Shown: positions 49,821 through 62,869 of the stretch, in pieces
How positions within the stretch are numbered: the stretch's first letter is position 1
Layout: the number at the start of each line of letters is the position of its first letter
NCBI RefSeq assembly: GCF_030272615.1
Contig: NC_081407.1
Span: 318,336,456-318,400,455 of the forward strand
Reading direction: 5' to 3'
DNA from: Cryptomeria japonica
Taxonomy: Eukaryota; Streptophyta; Pinopsida; Cupressales; Cupressaceae
DNA length: 64,000 bases
Position numbers and translations under genes: made by a program
Notes under the pieces: generated by a model
The model's input: the letters and a program-made list of their open reading frames with translations, nothing else
Databases searched by the model: none
What the model was told of the DNA's origin: nothing

Positions 49821-51298
49821 TGTTGGCAATATAGCATTATAACAGACAATGAAAGATTGTTGGCATTTCATAAGGATATTGAGAAGGTTGTTGATGATTA
49901 TGGATATAACCGATTAAGGTTGTTTTACTATCTTGATATTATTATTTTGTCATTGATGTCAAGAAATTGATTTTCTAATTCAGTATGATGTTGCCATATC
50001 TTGAGAAGTATGATTTGAAGATTATAAAGATGTCGGTAAAAGACATAGGAAAGAATATGATGAGTAAGGGGATGAATAAGGTATTCAATGGGCAACTAGT
50101 ACCGAGTCAGACAATGATGAGATCATGATGTTTTAGATTGTTTTAACATCATACATATGTTGTAAATTGTAAAGGTTAATACTATACTATGTTATCAAGC
50201 AAAGAACCTAGTCGGTAAACCCTAAGGTTATTGCTATCAGTTAATGAAGGCGGAATGTCTACCGAGTGAAGTTTAGTATTCACCGACTTGTAATCGAGCT
50301 ATAACAGAATGCATTAAATGTTTACATGCGTTATTTAATGAAGGAAGCTGATGAGTTGGAACTGATTGAATGATTGGTATACCGTTATTATAGTTTGTTA
50401 ACAAATCTAAGGCAAAGGAAAGTCGACATGAAGATCTACAACTTAGATTGTACCGCAATACCTTGGCACAAGTTCCAAGGCAGGGTAAAACATTTTCAGA
50501 TCGAAAGATGCATTGAACCTAGATAAGATCGAAAATCTGATGGCTATGATTGATCATGATAGATGTGATCAAGGAGATTAAGCGGTTACCTAATTGTTTA
50601 TAAATAGGAAACCATTGATAAACAATGTATGCGGGCAAGAGTATGCATAGGGATGCTACATAGTGATTACCGAGCACAGAAGCTTGAAGACCTATTTGAT
50701 TAACAGAGTATAGAAGCCCAACAGATAGACAAGATTAGTTCTATGTCTAGATTGTATTGAACAAATAGGAATCTGCTTTAGCATTTTAGATGTGAAGTTG
50801 TAGATAGATTTTATTACTGTTATTTTGTGAAAGTGATAGAAAATCTCTTAACTAAGTGGACTTCATAGTCTTATTTGTAAAACCCTCTAGCAAGGTGACA
50901 TTCTGATTGAGTGTTTGAAATCCTGTAACAAGGTGAAGATCCTAACAGATCTGAGGGAAATCCCTTAACCGGGTCACATCTAGCAATGTGTTTGTAATCT
51001 TTAACAGGATTTGCTTTTAACCGAGCATACTCTAGAAGAGTATATTTCTTAGTGGGTGGGAAATCCCACAGTGGTTTTTCCCTATTTGGGTTTCCACGTT
51101 AAATCTGGTGTTATGAGGTTTATGATGGTTATATGCTTTTGAGTTTGCATGTTTAATAGTTTTGGTTATATTACTGAAGTATATGTTACCGAGGTTGAAT
51201 CTGCTATTTTTATGGATGATTAAGTTTGTATGATTCACCCCCCCCTCTCATCTTGTTGGCTATTGGATCTGTACTTATATTAAGTATTAGAACTATCA
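49821..51298 (+). repeat. Copia LTR 2 (shared middle LTR)
   Basis: 1478 bp, serving as 3' LTR of copy 1 and 5' LTR of copy 2. TATA box at 50599-50606. No target duplication at either edge. Private changes include GGGTGGG near 51054 and TATTAGAAC near 51286. Confidence 0.93.
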
Positions 51299-51300
51299 AT

Positions 51301-51312
51301 TGGTATCAGAAC
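51301..51312 (+). other. Primer binding site, copia copy 2
   Basis: TGGTATCAGAAC, one mismatch from the tRNA-Met complement seen in copy 1, two bases after LTR 2. Confidence 0.88.
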
Positions 51313-51366
51313 TTTGAACTCCAGAAGAAGAAAAAGTTTAAAGGCATTTGAGTTAAAGATCCAAAG

Positions 51367-54300
51367 ATGTATACGAGGGATGCACCGAAGTTGAACAAGT
51401 CAAGTTTCTCTACATGGCAGAAAAGGATGAAGCTACATCTATCAGGAGTTGGAGAATATGCTGTATATCATCTGGAGAATGATTTCACTCCACCAAGCAC
51501 CTATCCATTGACTATGGAAGAGATAAAGGCAAAGCAAGGACATATTCAAGCAATGATTGAAATAACATCTGCATTGACTGACTCAGAGTTTAATGATCTA
51601 GAAGGCTGCAATGATGCAAAGGCAATGTGGGATAAGCTCATATCAGTATATGGAGGAGATGAACACGTTCAAAGAGTAAAAGTAGATAGTCTAAGAGGAT
51701 GACTTGAATCTATGAGGATGAATGAAGGTGAGAACATAACTCAGTACAATACAAGACTAAAGGAGATTGTCAATCAAATCAAAGGAGTAGGTGGAACTAT
51801 TGAGGAAAAGGATATAACAAGTAAGCTATTAAGAACCCTTCTACCAGCTTATGCAATCCAAGTCTTTGCAATCAACGAATTGAGGTATGTACCTAATATG
51901 CTAGTTTCTTTAGATGCTACTATTGGTAAGCTACATGCATTTGAATTAAGTAACTTTGATAACAGTGGATCTTCGATAAATAAAGTTGAGTCTGCATTTA
52001 GTTCTTATCATCTTGATGAATCTAATGATTTCAATGAAAGAAAGTATAAATACTCTTAAGGAGATCACAATGGATCAAGTGAAAGATTTCAAAAGAACAT
52101 GGAAGTAGTACACAAACTATATGAGGAAATCAGAAAGCAAGAAGAGTTTGAAGCACTATTAGCCAAAAGGTTACCGAGAGGCAAAGGTAAGTATAAAGGA
52201 AAGCTACCTTTAAAATGTTTCAATTGTGATAAGATAGGACATATGGCTTCAAACTGTCCTGACAAAGATTCTACTGAAAAGAGAGATTACCGAGATGACA
52301 GACAGAAAGACAATCATTACAGAGGACACCGAGACTTCAGAAGAAGAGATAGAAAGACATGCCTAATAGCTGATGAGGAATCAAATGATGATAAATCAGA
52401 TGAGACTGATACAGAGGAAGTAGTTTATGTGGCTATGAAAGATGGATCAGATGAAGAAAGGTATGAAGAAAAAGCCCTAATATCTCATATAAACACTAAT
52501 GATTCTTGGATTATAGATAGTGGATGCTCACATCATATGACAGGAGATAAACACAAGTTTGTTATATTAGAAGATTATGATGGAGGCTATGTCAGATTTT
52601 GTAATGATGCACCATGTCCGGTTCAGAGGTAAAGGATCCATAACACTTCTTGACAATGCAAGATGCAATGACGTTTTTTGGGTTGAAGGTTTGAAATACA
52701 ATTTGTTGAGTGTAGCACAACTAAACAACACAGGTTATCGAATAGAATTTCAGAATGGAATTGTCAAAGTTCATGACAAGCATGTAAAGTTAGCTGCTAT
52801 CGGGACACGAACAAAAGGTAACACATTTCACCTTGATTCAACTCGGAATAAGTGTTTATATGCAAAGATAGATGATACCTGGTTATGGCATAAAAGGTTT
52901 TGTCATGTAAATTTTGATAATCTGATCAAAATAAGTAAGAAGCACCGAGTAAGAGGTCTACTGAGTCTAGAAAAACCTGAGAATGCTATATGCCGAGGAT
53001 GCCAGATGGGTAAGATGACAAGATCAAGCTTTACAAGTAAGTCTTACACTTCTAAGGGAATTTTAGATCTAGTGCACACTGATCTTTGTGGTCCTATGAA
53101 AGTTCAAAGTTATTATGGTGATAAATATTTCATATTATTTGTGGATGACTATTCAAGGATGATGTTAGTAATGTTTTTAAAAGAAAAATCAGAAGCTTTT
53201 CAAATGTTTAAATGGTACAAGGCAAGAGTTGAAAATGAAACAGGAAGACAACTGAAATGTCTTAGGTCAGATGGAGGAGGAGAGTTCACATCTGATGAGT
53301 TCAACTTATTCTGCAATGATCATGGTATTAAAAGACAAGTCTCTGCATCGAGAACTCCACAACAGAATGGAATAGCTGAGAGAAGAAACAGATCTATTGT
53401 GGATTGTGCTAGAACACTGATGATTGAAAAGTAGGTGCCACAAACATTTTGGAGAGAAGCAATAAGCACAGCAGTTTACACCTTGAACCGAGTACAATTG
53501 AAGAAAGGTACTTTGAAGACACCATATGAAATTTGGTATGATAAGAAACCTAATGTTAATTATTTTAAAATCTTTGGAAGTAGATGCTATGTTCACAAAG
53601 ATGATAGAAGTGGCAAGTTTGATCATAAAAGTGAAGAAGGAATATTTCTAGGTTATTCTTCTAGAAGCAAAGCATTTAAATGTCTGATCTAATCATCTAA
53701 CAAAATAGTAGAAAGTGCAAATGTGAAAATTGATGAATTTGCAGAAAGAAATGATGAAGGAAATTCCAAGGAACCAGAATACTATAATGAATTTGTCTAT
53801 GTTCAACCAAGAAGTCTTACCGAGAATACTGTTGAAGAAAATGAAGAGAATATCCAGTTACCGAGAGATGAAGAATATCATACAGAGCCTATCGAGCCTA
53901 TATTAGCCAAGTATATTAGAAGACATCATGCACCAAGTCAGATTATAGGAGATAAGGATGATCCAGTGATGACAAGGAACAAACTAAGACAGAACACATG
54001 TTTGATATCTGAATTTGAACCGAGAATAGTGAAAGAGGCATTTAACAGTGAAGATTGGATAAATGCTATGACAAAAAAGATTGATCAAATCAAGAAGAAT
54101 GACACATGGACACTAATCCCAAGACCGAAGGATAAAAATGTAATCGGTACAAAGTGGATTTTCAGAAACAAGCTGAATGAAAAGGGAGATGTCATTCGAA
54201 ACAAGGCAAGACTAGTTTGCAAAGGTTATGCTCAAGAAGAAGGAATTGATTATGGTGAAACTTTTGCACCCGTTGCTAGACTTGAAGGAGTAAGAACATT

Positions 54301-55551
54301 GTTGGCTATGTTGCTTTCAAGAACTTCAAGGTATATCAAATGGATGTCAAATCTGCATTTCTGAATGGAATATTAGAAGAAGAAGTTTTTATTGAACAAC
54401 CTGAAGGATTTGTTGAAGATAAGAATAAAGATCAGGTATGTAAATTGAACAAAGCTTTATATGGTTTGAAACAAGCACCTAGAGCATGGTATGAAAGATT
54501 GTACTCTTATTTGATTAAGATTGGTTTTATAAGGACAAGTGAGAACAACAATATGTACATGAAGAATGATGAAAATGGAATACTGATCTTAGCCATATTT
54601 GTTGATGATATTATATTTTGTGGAAATGACTCTTTATGCAAGAACTTTTAAAATGAAACGAGCAAAGAATTTGAGATGTCATTAATTGGTGAGATAAAGT
54701 ATTTTATAGGTTTACAGATACTGCAAATGAAAAATGAGATTTTCATTACTCAATCCAAGTACATAAAGGAAGTCTTGAAGAAATTTGGAATGGAGGATTC
54801 AAAACCAAGAAGTACTCCTATGACTACCAACTGTAAATTATCAAAGAATGATGAATCTGCATCTATTGATGAGATACTTTACCGATCTATGATTGGAAAA
54901 CTGCAATATGCTGTTCACAACAAACCAGATATAGCACATGCAGTAGGTATAGTTGCAAGATTTTCTGCAGATCCTAAGGAAACACACATGACAACAATCA
55001 AAAGAATTTTTAGATAGTTGAAAGGCACTGAGGATTATGACTTAGTATATCGGAAAGGAAATGATTTTGATTTAAAAGTCTATACTGATGCTGATTGGGC
55101 AGGCAACATTGATGACATAAAAAGCACAAGTGGAGGAGCTTTCTTTTTAGGAGAAAGACTATTGAGTTGGCTTAGTAAGAAACAAGGATGTGTTTCACAG
55201 TCAACAACAGAAGCTGAATACGTTGCTGCAACATTGAATTGTGCCAACATTTCATGGATCAAACAATTGTTGGAAGGTATAAATGAGAAAGTTACTGAGC
55301 CAGTAACTATATTCTGTGACAATACTAGTGCCATTAATATTTCAAAAAATCCTATTATGCACTCTAAGACAAAGCACATCTCTATCAAATATCATTATCT
55401 TAGAGAAGAAGCTCAAGAAAATAAAGTGGGGTTGGAGTATGTTAGCACAAAGGAACAAATAGCAGATATCTTCACCAAGCCACTACCAAGGGACACTTTT
55501 GAATATCTCAGAAGTAAGTTAGGGGTCCTACCCCTATCTTCTACTCATTGA
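51367..55551 (+). pseudogene. Ty1/copia gag-pol, copy 2 (defective, better preserved)
   Basis: Same order as copy 1: gag 51367-52300 with intact C-F-N-C-D-K-I-G-H-M-A-S-N-C, protease W-I-I-D-S-G-C-S-H-H-M, a long integrase frame 52577-53434 with L-R-S-D-G-G-G-E-F and R-T-P-Q-Q-N-G-I-A-E (all D-D-E residues), RT 53723-54651 with F-V-D-D, and RNase H 55018-55551 with T-D-A-D-W-A-G, T-T-E-A-E-Y and C-D-N-T-S-A. It ends L-G-V-L-P-L-S-S-T-H. Lesions shared with copy 1: TGA 51700, TAA 52057, one-base shift at 52630 and TAA 53690. Private: TAG 53432 (AAG in copy 1), a one-base deletion near 54305, TAA 54649 and TAG 55015. Relatives translate this as one Gag-Pol of about 1300 residues. Confidence 0.93.
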
Positions 55552-55965
55552 CCGATTTCGGTGAAAGCATCAATCCGATGACTCTATCGAATATCTTTTG
55601 GGAGTTGATGCTGATTTATACATTTTAGGATGTTTTCTAAAGTTGTACAAGAAATATTATAGGGAACATGAATTGAAGACAAAATGCTCTGACCGAGACA
55701 GAATTGATACACAACAACAGGAAATCACTTCATACAGAAAGTAATTATGTTTTAGTTCTTTACTTTTTGGCATTGTTGTCAAAGGGGGAGAGATTAGTAT
55801 CAGGGGAGAAGACTAATGAGAAGACTACAGATTGAAAAGAAAACTGAAGAAAACAGGAGAAGTCTAATGTATGGGGGAGAGCATTTCAGCATCTCAGAAT
55901 CACAACAATCCGAAGCTTTTAAGGTCAAATCAATTGGTTTTGCCATCAATACCAAAGGGTGAGAT

Positions 55966-57458
55966 TGTTGGCAATATAGCATTATAACAGACAATGAAAG
56001 ATTGTTGGCATTTCATAAGGATATTGAGAAGGTTGTTGATGATTATGGATATAACTGATTAAGGTTGTTTTACTATCTTGATATTATTATTTTGTCATTG
56101 ATGTCAAGAAATTAATTTTCTAATTCAGTATGATGTTGCCATATCTTGAGAAGTATGATTTGAAGATTATAAAGATGTCGGTAAAAGACATAGGAAAGAA
56201 TATGATGAATAAGGGGATGAATAAGGTATTTAATGGGCAACTAGTACCGAGTCAGACAATGATGAGATCATGATGTTTTAGATTGTTTTAACATCATACA
56301 TATGATGTAAATTGTAAAGGTTAATACTATACTATGTTATCAAGCAAAGAACCTAGTCGGTAAACCCTAAGGTTATCGCTATCGGTTAATGAAGGCGGAA
56401 TGTCTACTGAGTGAAGTTTAGTATTCACCGAGTTGTAACTGAGCGATAACAGAATGCATTAAATGTTTACATGCGTTATTTAATGAAGGAAGCTGATGAG
56501 TTGGAATTGATTGAATGATTGGTATGTCGTTATTATAGTTTGTTAATGAATCTAAGGCAAAGGAAAGTTGGCATGAAGATCTATAGCTCAGATTGAATCG
56601 CAATACCCTGGCACAAGTTCCAAGGCAGGGTAAAACATTTTCGGATCGAAAGATGCATTGAACCTGGATAAGATCGAAGATCTGATGGCTATGATTGATC
56701 ATGAGAAATGTGATCAAGGAGATTAAGCGGTTACCTAATTGTTTATAAATAGGAAAATGTTGATAAACAATGTATGCGGGCAAGAGTATGCACAGGGATG
56801 CTACATAGTGATTATCGAGCACAGAAGCTTGAAGACCTGTTTGATTAATAGAGTATAGAAGCCCAACAGATAGACAAGATTAGTTCTATGTCTAGATTGT
56901 ATTGAACAAATAGGAATCTGCTTTAGCATTTTAGATGTGAAGTTGCAGATAGATTTTATTACTATTATTTTGTGAAAGTGATAGAAAATTTCTTAACTGA
57001 GTGGACTTAACAGTCTTATTTGTAAAACCCTCTAGCAAGATGACATTCTGATTGAGTGTTTGAAATCCTGTAACAAGGTCATTTCTAACAAGGTGAAGAT
57101 CCTAACAGATCTGAGGGAAATCCCTTAATCGGGTCACATCTAGCAATGTGTTTGTAATCTTTAACAGGATTTGCTTTTAACTGAGCATACTCTAGAAGAG
57201 TACATTTCTTAGTGGGTCCAAAATCCCACAGTGGTTTTTCCCTATTTGGGTTTCCACGTTAAGTCTGGTGTTATGAGGTTTATGATGGTTATATGCTTTT
57301 GAGTTTGCATGTTTAATAGTTTTGGGTATATTACTGAAGTATATGTTATCGAGGTTGAATCTGATGTTTTTATGGATGATTTAGTTTGTATGATTCACCC
57401 CCCCCTCTCATCTTGTTGGCTATTGGATCTGTACTTATATTAAGTATCAAAACTATCA
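55966..57458 (+). repeat. Copia LTR 3
   Basis: 1493 bp. TATA box at 56744-56751. Carries a private 15-base duplication near 57070-57095 (second ACAAGGT-containing unit). Followed by TTTTG, not by a PBS, so it is the terminal LTR. Confidence 0.93.
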
Positions 57459-57463
57459 TTTTG
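57459..57463. other. Target-site duplication, right (TTTTG)
   Basis: Matches 43662-43666 exactly. Confidence 0.88.
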
Positions 57464-58560
57464 CACCACTCTCTTCACCAGTATAAATGCCTCTAGTCAC
57501 ATTCCTTCACAAGCCTTTCCCTGGGATTTTTCTCATGAGCAATGATTTCAACCCAAAGAGATATATCTATGGCACACAAGCTCGAAGCACCCACTCCACC
57601 TCCTCCTTAGTACCACGTTCAAGATCCCAAGCAACCACCATCAAAACTATATCTACATTAATACAAAACTTGAATTCTAATTTCATAAATTCCTCCCCAA
57701 GTAATACGTCCAGAATTTGAAGAAAAACAAGATCCTCATGCTTCAAAATGCCACACAACCTCTTCTCATAAATTTTACCTAGAAAGGCCAATTATTGTTT
57801 AAATGATGAGAGTGAAAAATTGGCCTCCATCCTCTTCTCTTTGCACTAGCTCTTCGAATCCTTAACGCTTCTGCTCACTTTTTTTCCACCTTGCTTTAAA
57901 ATGACCACCAACATTGGTTGTCCTTTAAATCACCCACCGCCCATCGTGGCCAATACGGCCAATACATTTCATAATTCCTTCTCAAATGCCAATGTACGCT
58001 CATATTCGTACACCAATTAAATCCCTCAAAAAATTCCCCATATCTCTTCTCCTTGCATAACATTTAATGATATCCTTGCCTTTGACAGAGTGTCCGCAAT
58101 GGTATTTCCCTCTCGCAGGGTATGTAAAATTCAAAAATTCTTTAATTTCCTTTAATATTATTTTTTATAGTTTTATCTAATGTCCATGAAAGAACCTCCC
58201 CCTTAATTAATGCATTAACAATTGTTAGTGGATCCCCTTCAAGATGCAAATTAGAAACTATTAGCTATTTGGCCATCCTCAGTCCCCATAGTGTAGCTTG
58301 GACTTCAACTTCATTATTCATTCCTCCTGAAAGCCATCTCACGCTGAGGGCAAGAATATCACCTTTCCAATTGCGAGCCACATATCTAGCCCCTAATGAG
58401 CCCAAATTTCCTTTTGATGCCCCCTCAAAATTAATTTCAAATGATCCATCCTTGATCTGGTTTCCTCCACTCCACTTTGACCATGTCCTAACACTTCAAA
58501 TCAACCTAAGGAAGCCCATTAACAAGCCACAATTTATAATCCTTTATTAACACTAGTCTA
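57464..58560 (-). pseudogene. RNase H-like (RVT_3 type) retroelement fragment, minus strand
   Basis: On the minus strand from about 58490 the sequence reads as an RNase H domain: F-E-I-N-F-E-G-A-S-K-G-N-L-G, A-R-Y-V-A-R-N-W-K-G-D-I, N-N-E-V-E-V-Q-A-T-L-W-G-L and N-L-H-L-E-G-D-P-L. The first catalytic Asp is Glu and the usual A-E is V-E. Further on (57791-57567) a segment L-G-E-E-F and V-D-I-V-L-M-V-V-A-W-D-L-E-R-G matches the downstream part of the plus-strand relative at 59800-59890. It continues at 43666 after the copia insertion. Such RNase H domains end plant LINE Pol proteins, but the extra downstream segment is not one that I know. Confidence 0.6.
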
Positions 58561-58766
58561 TCGCTATATTTTGATGCCCCATCATTAATATAGACTTGAA
58601 GGATAAATTAACTAAATATCTAATGACGACTTATAACTTGTTTCATATTCTCAAAATTTCATTCAACAAAAAATAGGGATGTTTTCAAATAAAACTCTAA
58701 TGTATTCTATATTTGTCTCAAAATGGACATGTTTAGATACTTCATCTAAGCTTAGAATAATACTAT

Positions 58767-58776
58767 TCTTCTTCTT

Positions 58777-58806
<30 letters not shown>
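58767..58806. repeat. (CTT)n microsatellite
   Basis: About 13 copies of TTC/CTT followed by an A/T-rich stretch; it separates the two head-to-head RNase H fragments. Confidence 0.95.
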
Positions 58807-58807
<1 letters not shown>

Positions 58808-58949
58808 AAATTATTATTAAAATTATTTTCAAAATTATTAAAATTAATTTAATTCATAAATTATTTGTCTTATTAAAATTTTAATTATGACCCGTTCATG
58901 GGTTTTCAAGTGTTCATCCTTTATGTAAGGATCACAGACAAAAGGAGGA

Positions 58950-60697
58950 AGTTTGGTCAAAGTCGGTGCAGGGATGGGTTAAGAACTTTGACGGGGCCTC
59001 TAGGGTCAACCCAGGTATTTCTGGGGCGGGATGTGTGGTGCATGATGCAGGAGGGAACATTCTTTATAAAGGTGCAAAGAGACTGCAAGATGGAACTAAT
59101 AATGATGCAGAGGTGCAAGCTGCTCTATTAGCACCCAAATTGGCAGTTAATATGAAGATTTCGAAAGTACATTTGGAAGGAGATTCTCAAGTTGTGATAA
59201 ATGCAATCATGAAAGGAGTAACCCCGAGCTGAAGATTAAATAAGTATATCACCTTAATCTGCTCAAAATTAAATACCTTTCAAGATTTATGTATATCTCA
59301 TGTAAGGAGAAGTGGAAATAACATTGCTGACGGGTTATCAAATGTAGCATGTGATTTAGCTAAGGGAGAGGTGAGGTAGTGAGATGGTAATGATGTCACC
59401 ATTCAATGAAACAGTTAAGGTGACCTGTAAAGTACAATACCAATGATAAACTAGAAGTGTGCAAAATGCTTTTTATCCTCAAACCATGTGCCTAGGCTGG
59501 CTTGAACACTAGCAATTAATGTCGAATTCTTTTGCAACGATAGTGGGAGTTGGGAGAGTTGCATTAATAGTAAGAATGAGAATGTACGCTCATTCATTGT
59601 GGTTGATGAGCAATATCTGGTGTTGGAGAAAGTGGTTTCATAGTAGAGTTTGACAGTTTTGTGGTGGATGTTTGAAATGGAAGCCAATTTCACACTCAAA
59701 ACTACTAAACTCATGCCTACCTTTTGGGGGTTGGTTCCAGTAAAATGGCTGCAAAACATATTTATTGCGAAGGATCCTCTATTCTTGAAGGTTGTTCAAC
59801 TGGTTTTAGGCGAGGAGGTGGCGATTATTGGACACAGGTACAGAACAAGGGTAGATATCTACTCCTTAATTATGGTGTGGGGGCCTGAACTTGGTTCTTA
59901 TTGCAGGGAGGTGAGATGAGTGATGACGACAATAGTATCGAAAGAATACTTGATTAACATGGAGTCTCTTCTGGAGTGGGTGGTCCCAAGATAGGGTTTT
60001 AATGTTTCAGAAGGCATTCTGGATGAGAATGCAAAACTAAGAGGCAGACACATGTGGATTCCCTTCCTGAGATGCCTAGAAGAAGTGAAAGCCATATATC
60101 GTGAGGAAAGGGGGTGGGAGGGCTTGAAAATGTATGTACAAATCATGAAATTAGAGGAGATTTTCAAGTAGGCGCATGTGGAAGCAAGGGACGTGGATGC
60201 AGAACAAAGGAGGTCGATAACCAGACATTTACCTATGGAAGTGGCCAAGCAAAATTTATCTTTGGCAATGAGACTGAGGGAAGGTGGTGATAGAGTGGGT
60301 GGAGAAATGAGCACCTCAGTTGTAGGTGTTGTGAAGAAAGAGAGATGAAGCTGTTATAGTGGGCCAGGGTACTTATAGGTGCCTATTTTCTCTGTTTAGT
60401 AAAATTTCATTTGAAAAACTTAAATTTTTTGGTGTTTCTTTAGGAACCGTTTGAACAGAATCTGCTAGAATTTTGAATGGCAAGATGTAATATGTGAATT
60501 TCCGTAGTAGTAATGGGGTGTGGGGTTAGTGCTTGCGCAGGTTACTAGTTTTTGAATTTCCTAGTTTTTTGTTGGGAGGTTTTGATGAAATTTGTGGGTG
60601 GTTTTTGGGGGAAGTGGTTTGATAGCTAATAATCTTGTTGAAGTTGTATTGTTTAATTTTAATTAATAAAAATATAAATATTACCAATAAAAAAAAT
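58950..60697 (+). pseudogene. RNase H-like retroelement fragment, plus strand
   Basis: A frame from 58966 to 59232 encodes a well-kept RNase H N-terminal part: G-W-V-K-N-F-D-G-A-S-R-V-N-P-G, S-G-A-G-C-V-V-H-D-A-G-G, N-N-D-A-E-V-Q-A-A-L-L and H-L-E-G-D-S-Q-V-V-I-N, then a TGA at 59230. The domain goes on to V-R-R-S-G-N-N-I-A-D (about 59300-59335), so all catalytic acids are visible. A second segment (59650-59919) contains V-L-G-E-E-V and V-D-I-Y-S-L-I-M-V-W-G-P-E-L-G, followed by a charged tail to about 60345. The fragment ends with AATAAAAATATAAATATTACC and A8 (60660-60697). Probably the 3' end of a poly(A) retroelement truncated at its 5' side. Confidence 0.6.
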
Positions 60698-61020
60698 TAA
60701 TTATTGTAGAATAATTATAATTTGAATTAAAAATATTTCTTTTATTAATGTATTATCTTGATAAGAATATCTTTTATGTTATATTCTATCTTGTTTTTTA
60801 ATTTATTCTAATTCTTCTTCTTCTTTTAAGGATTAATTTTTGTTAAGTTAAAATGTATTTTAATTATTCATGTATGGAATTACAAATAACAGTTAAAAGA
60901 TATTAGATTAATTAATTTATAATATTTGTTTTATTAAAATTTATTTATTTAGAAAAATTATATTTAAATTTATATAATAAAATAAATTTCAATCTAAAAC
61001 CTAAATTAAAAGTTTAAACC

Positions 61021-61021
<1 letters not shown>
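60698..61021. other. A/T-rich spacer, no gene
   Basis: Strongly A/T-rich sequence with TTAATTAATT-type words; nothing else seen. Confidence 0.5.

Positions 61022-61075
<54 letters not shown>
61022..61075. repeat. (AG)n microsatellite
   Basis: About 27 uninterrupted AG units on the plus strand, just before the CT-rich block of opposite strand bias. Confidence 0.95.
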
Positions 61076-61076
<1 letters not shown>

Positions 61077-61169
61077 ACCTAACTTTTGATTACTTGTTTC
61101 ATGCCAATAATTTAATGATAACATGTTTGTTTGGTGAGTCATGCTTAGGGTAACATGTCATTTGATTAT

Positions 61170-62850
<1,681 letters not shown>

Positions 62851-62869
62851 TATTGCAAACATAAGATGA

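Larger units (their letters stand above)
43667..57458 (+). mobile_element. Ty1/copia tandem composite: LTR-internal-LTR-internal-LTR (13.8 kb)
   Basis: Three LTRs of the same family (43667-45157, 49821-51298, 55966-57458) alternate with two full internal regions in the same orientation. Only the outermost ends carry the target duplication TTTTG, so the whole block behaves as one insertion later enlarged, most simply by unequal crossing-over between LTRs. Both internal regions carry gag and pol of Ty1/copia order (gag, protease, integrase, RT, RNase H) and both are defective. The element family uses a tRNA-Met PBS. Confidence 0.93.
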
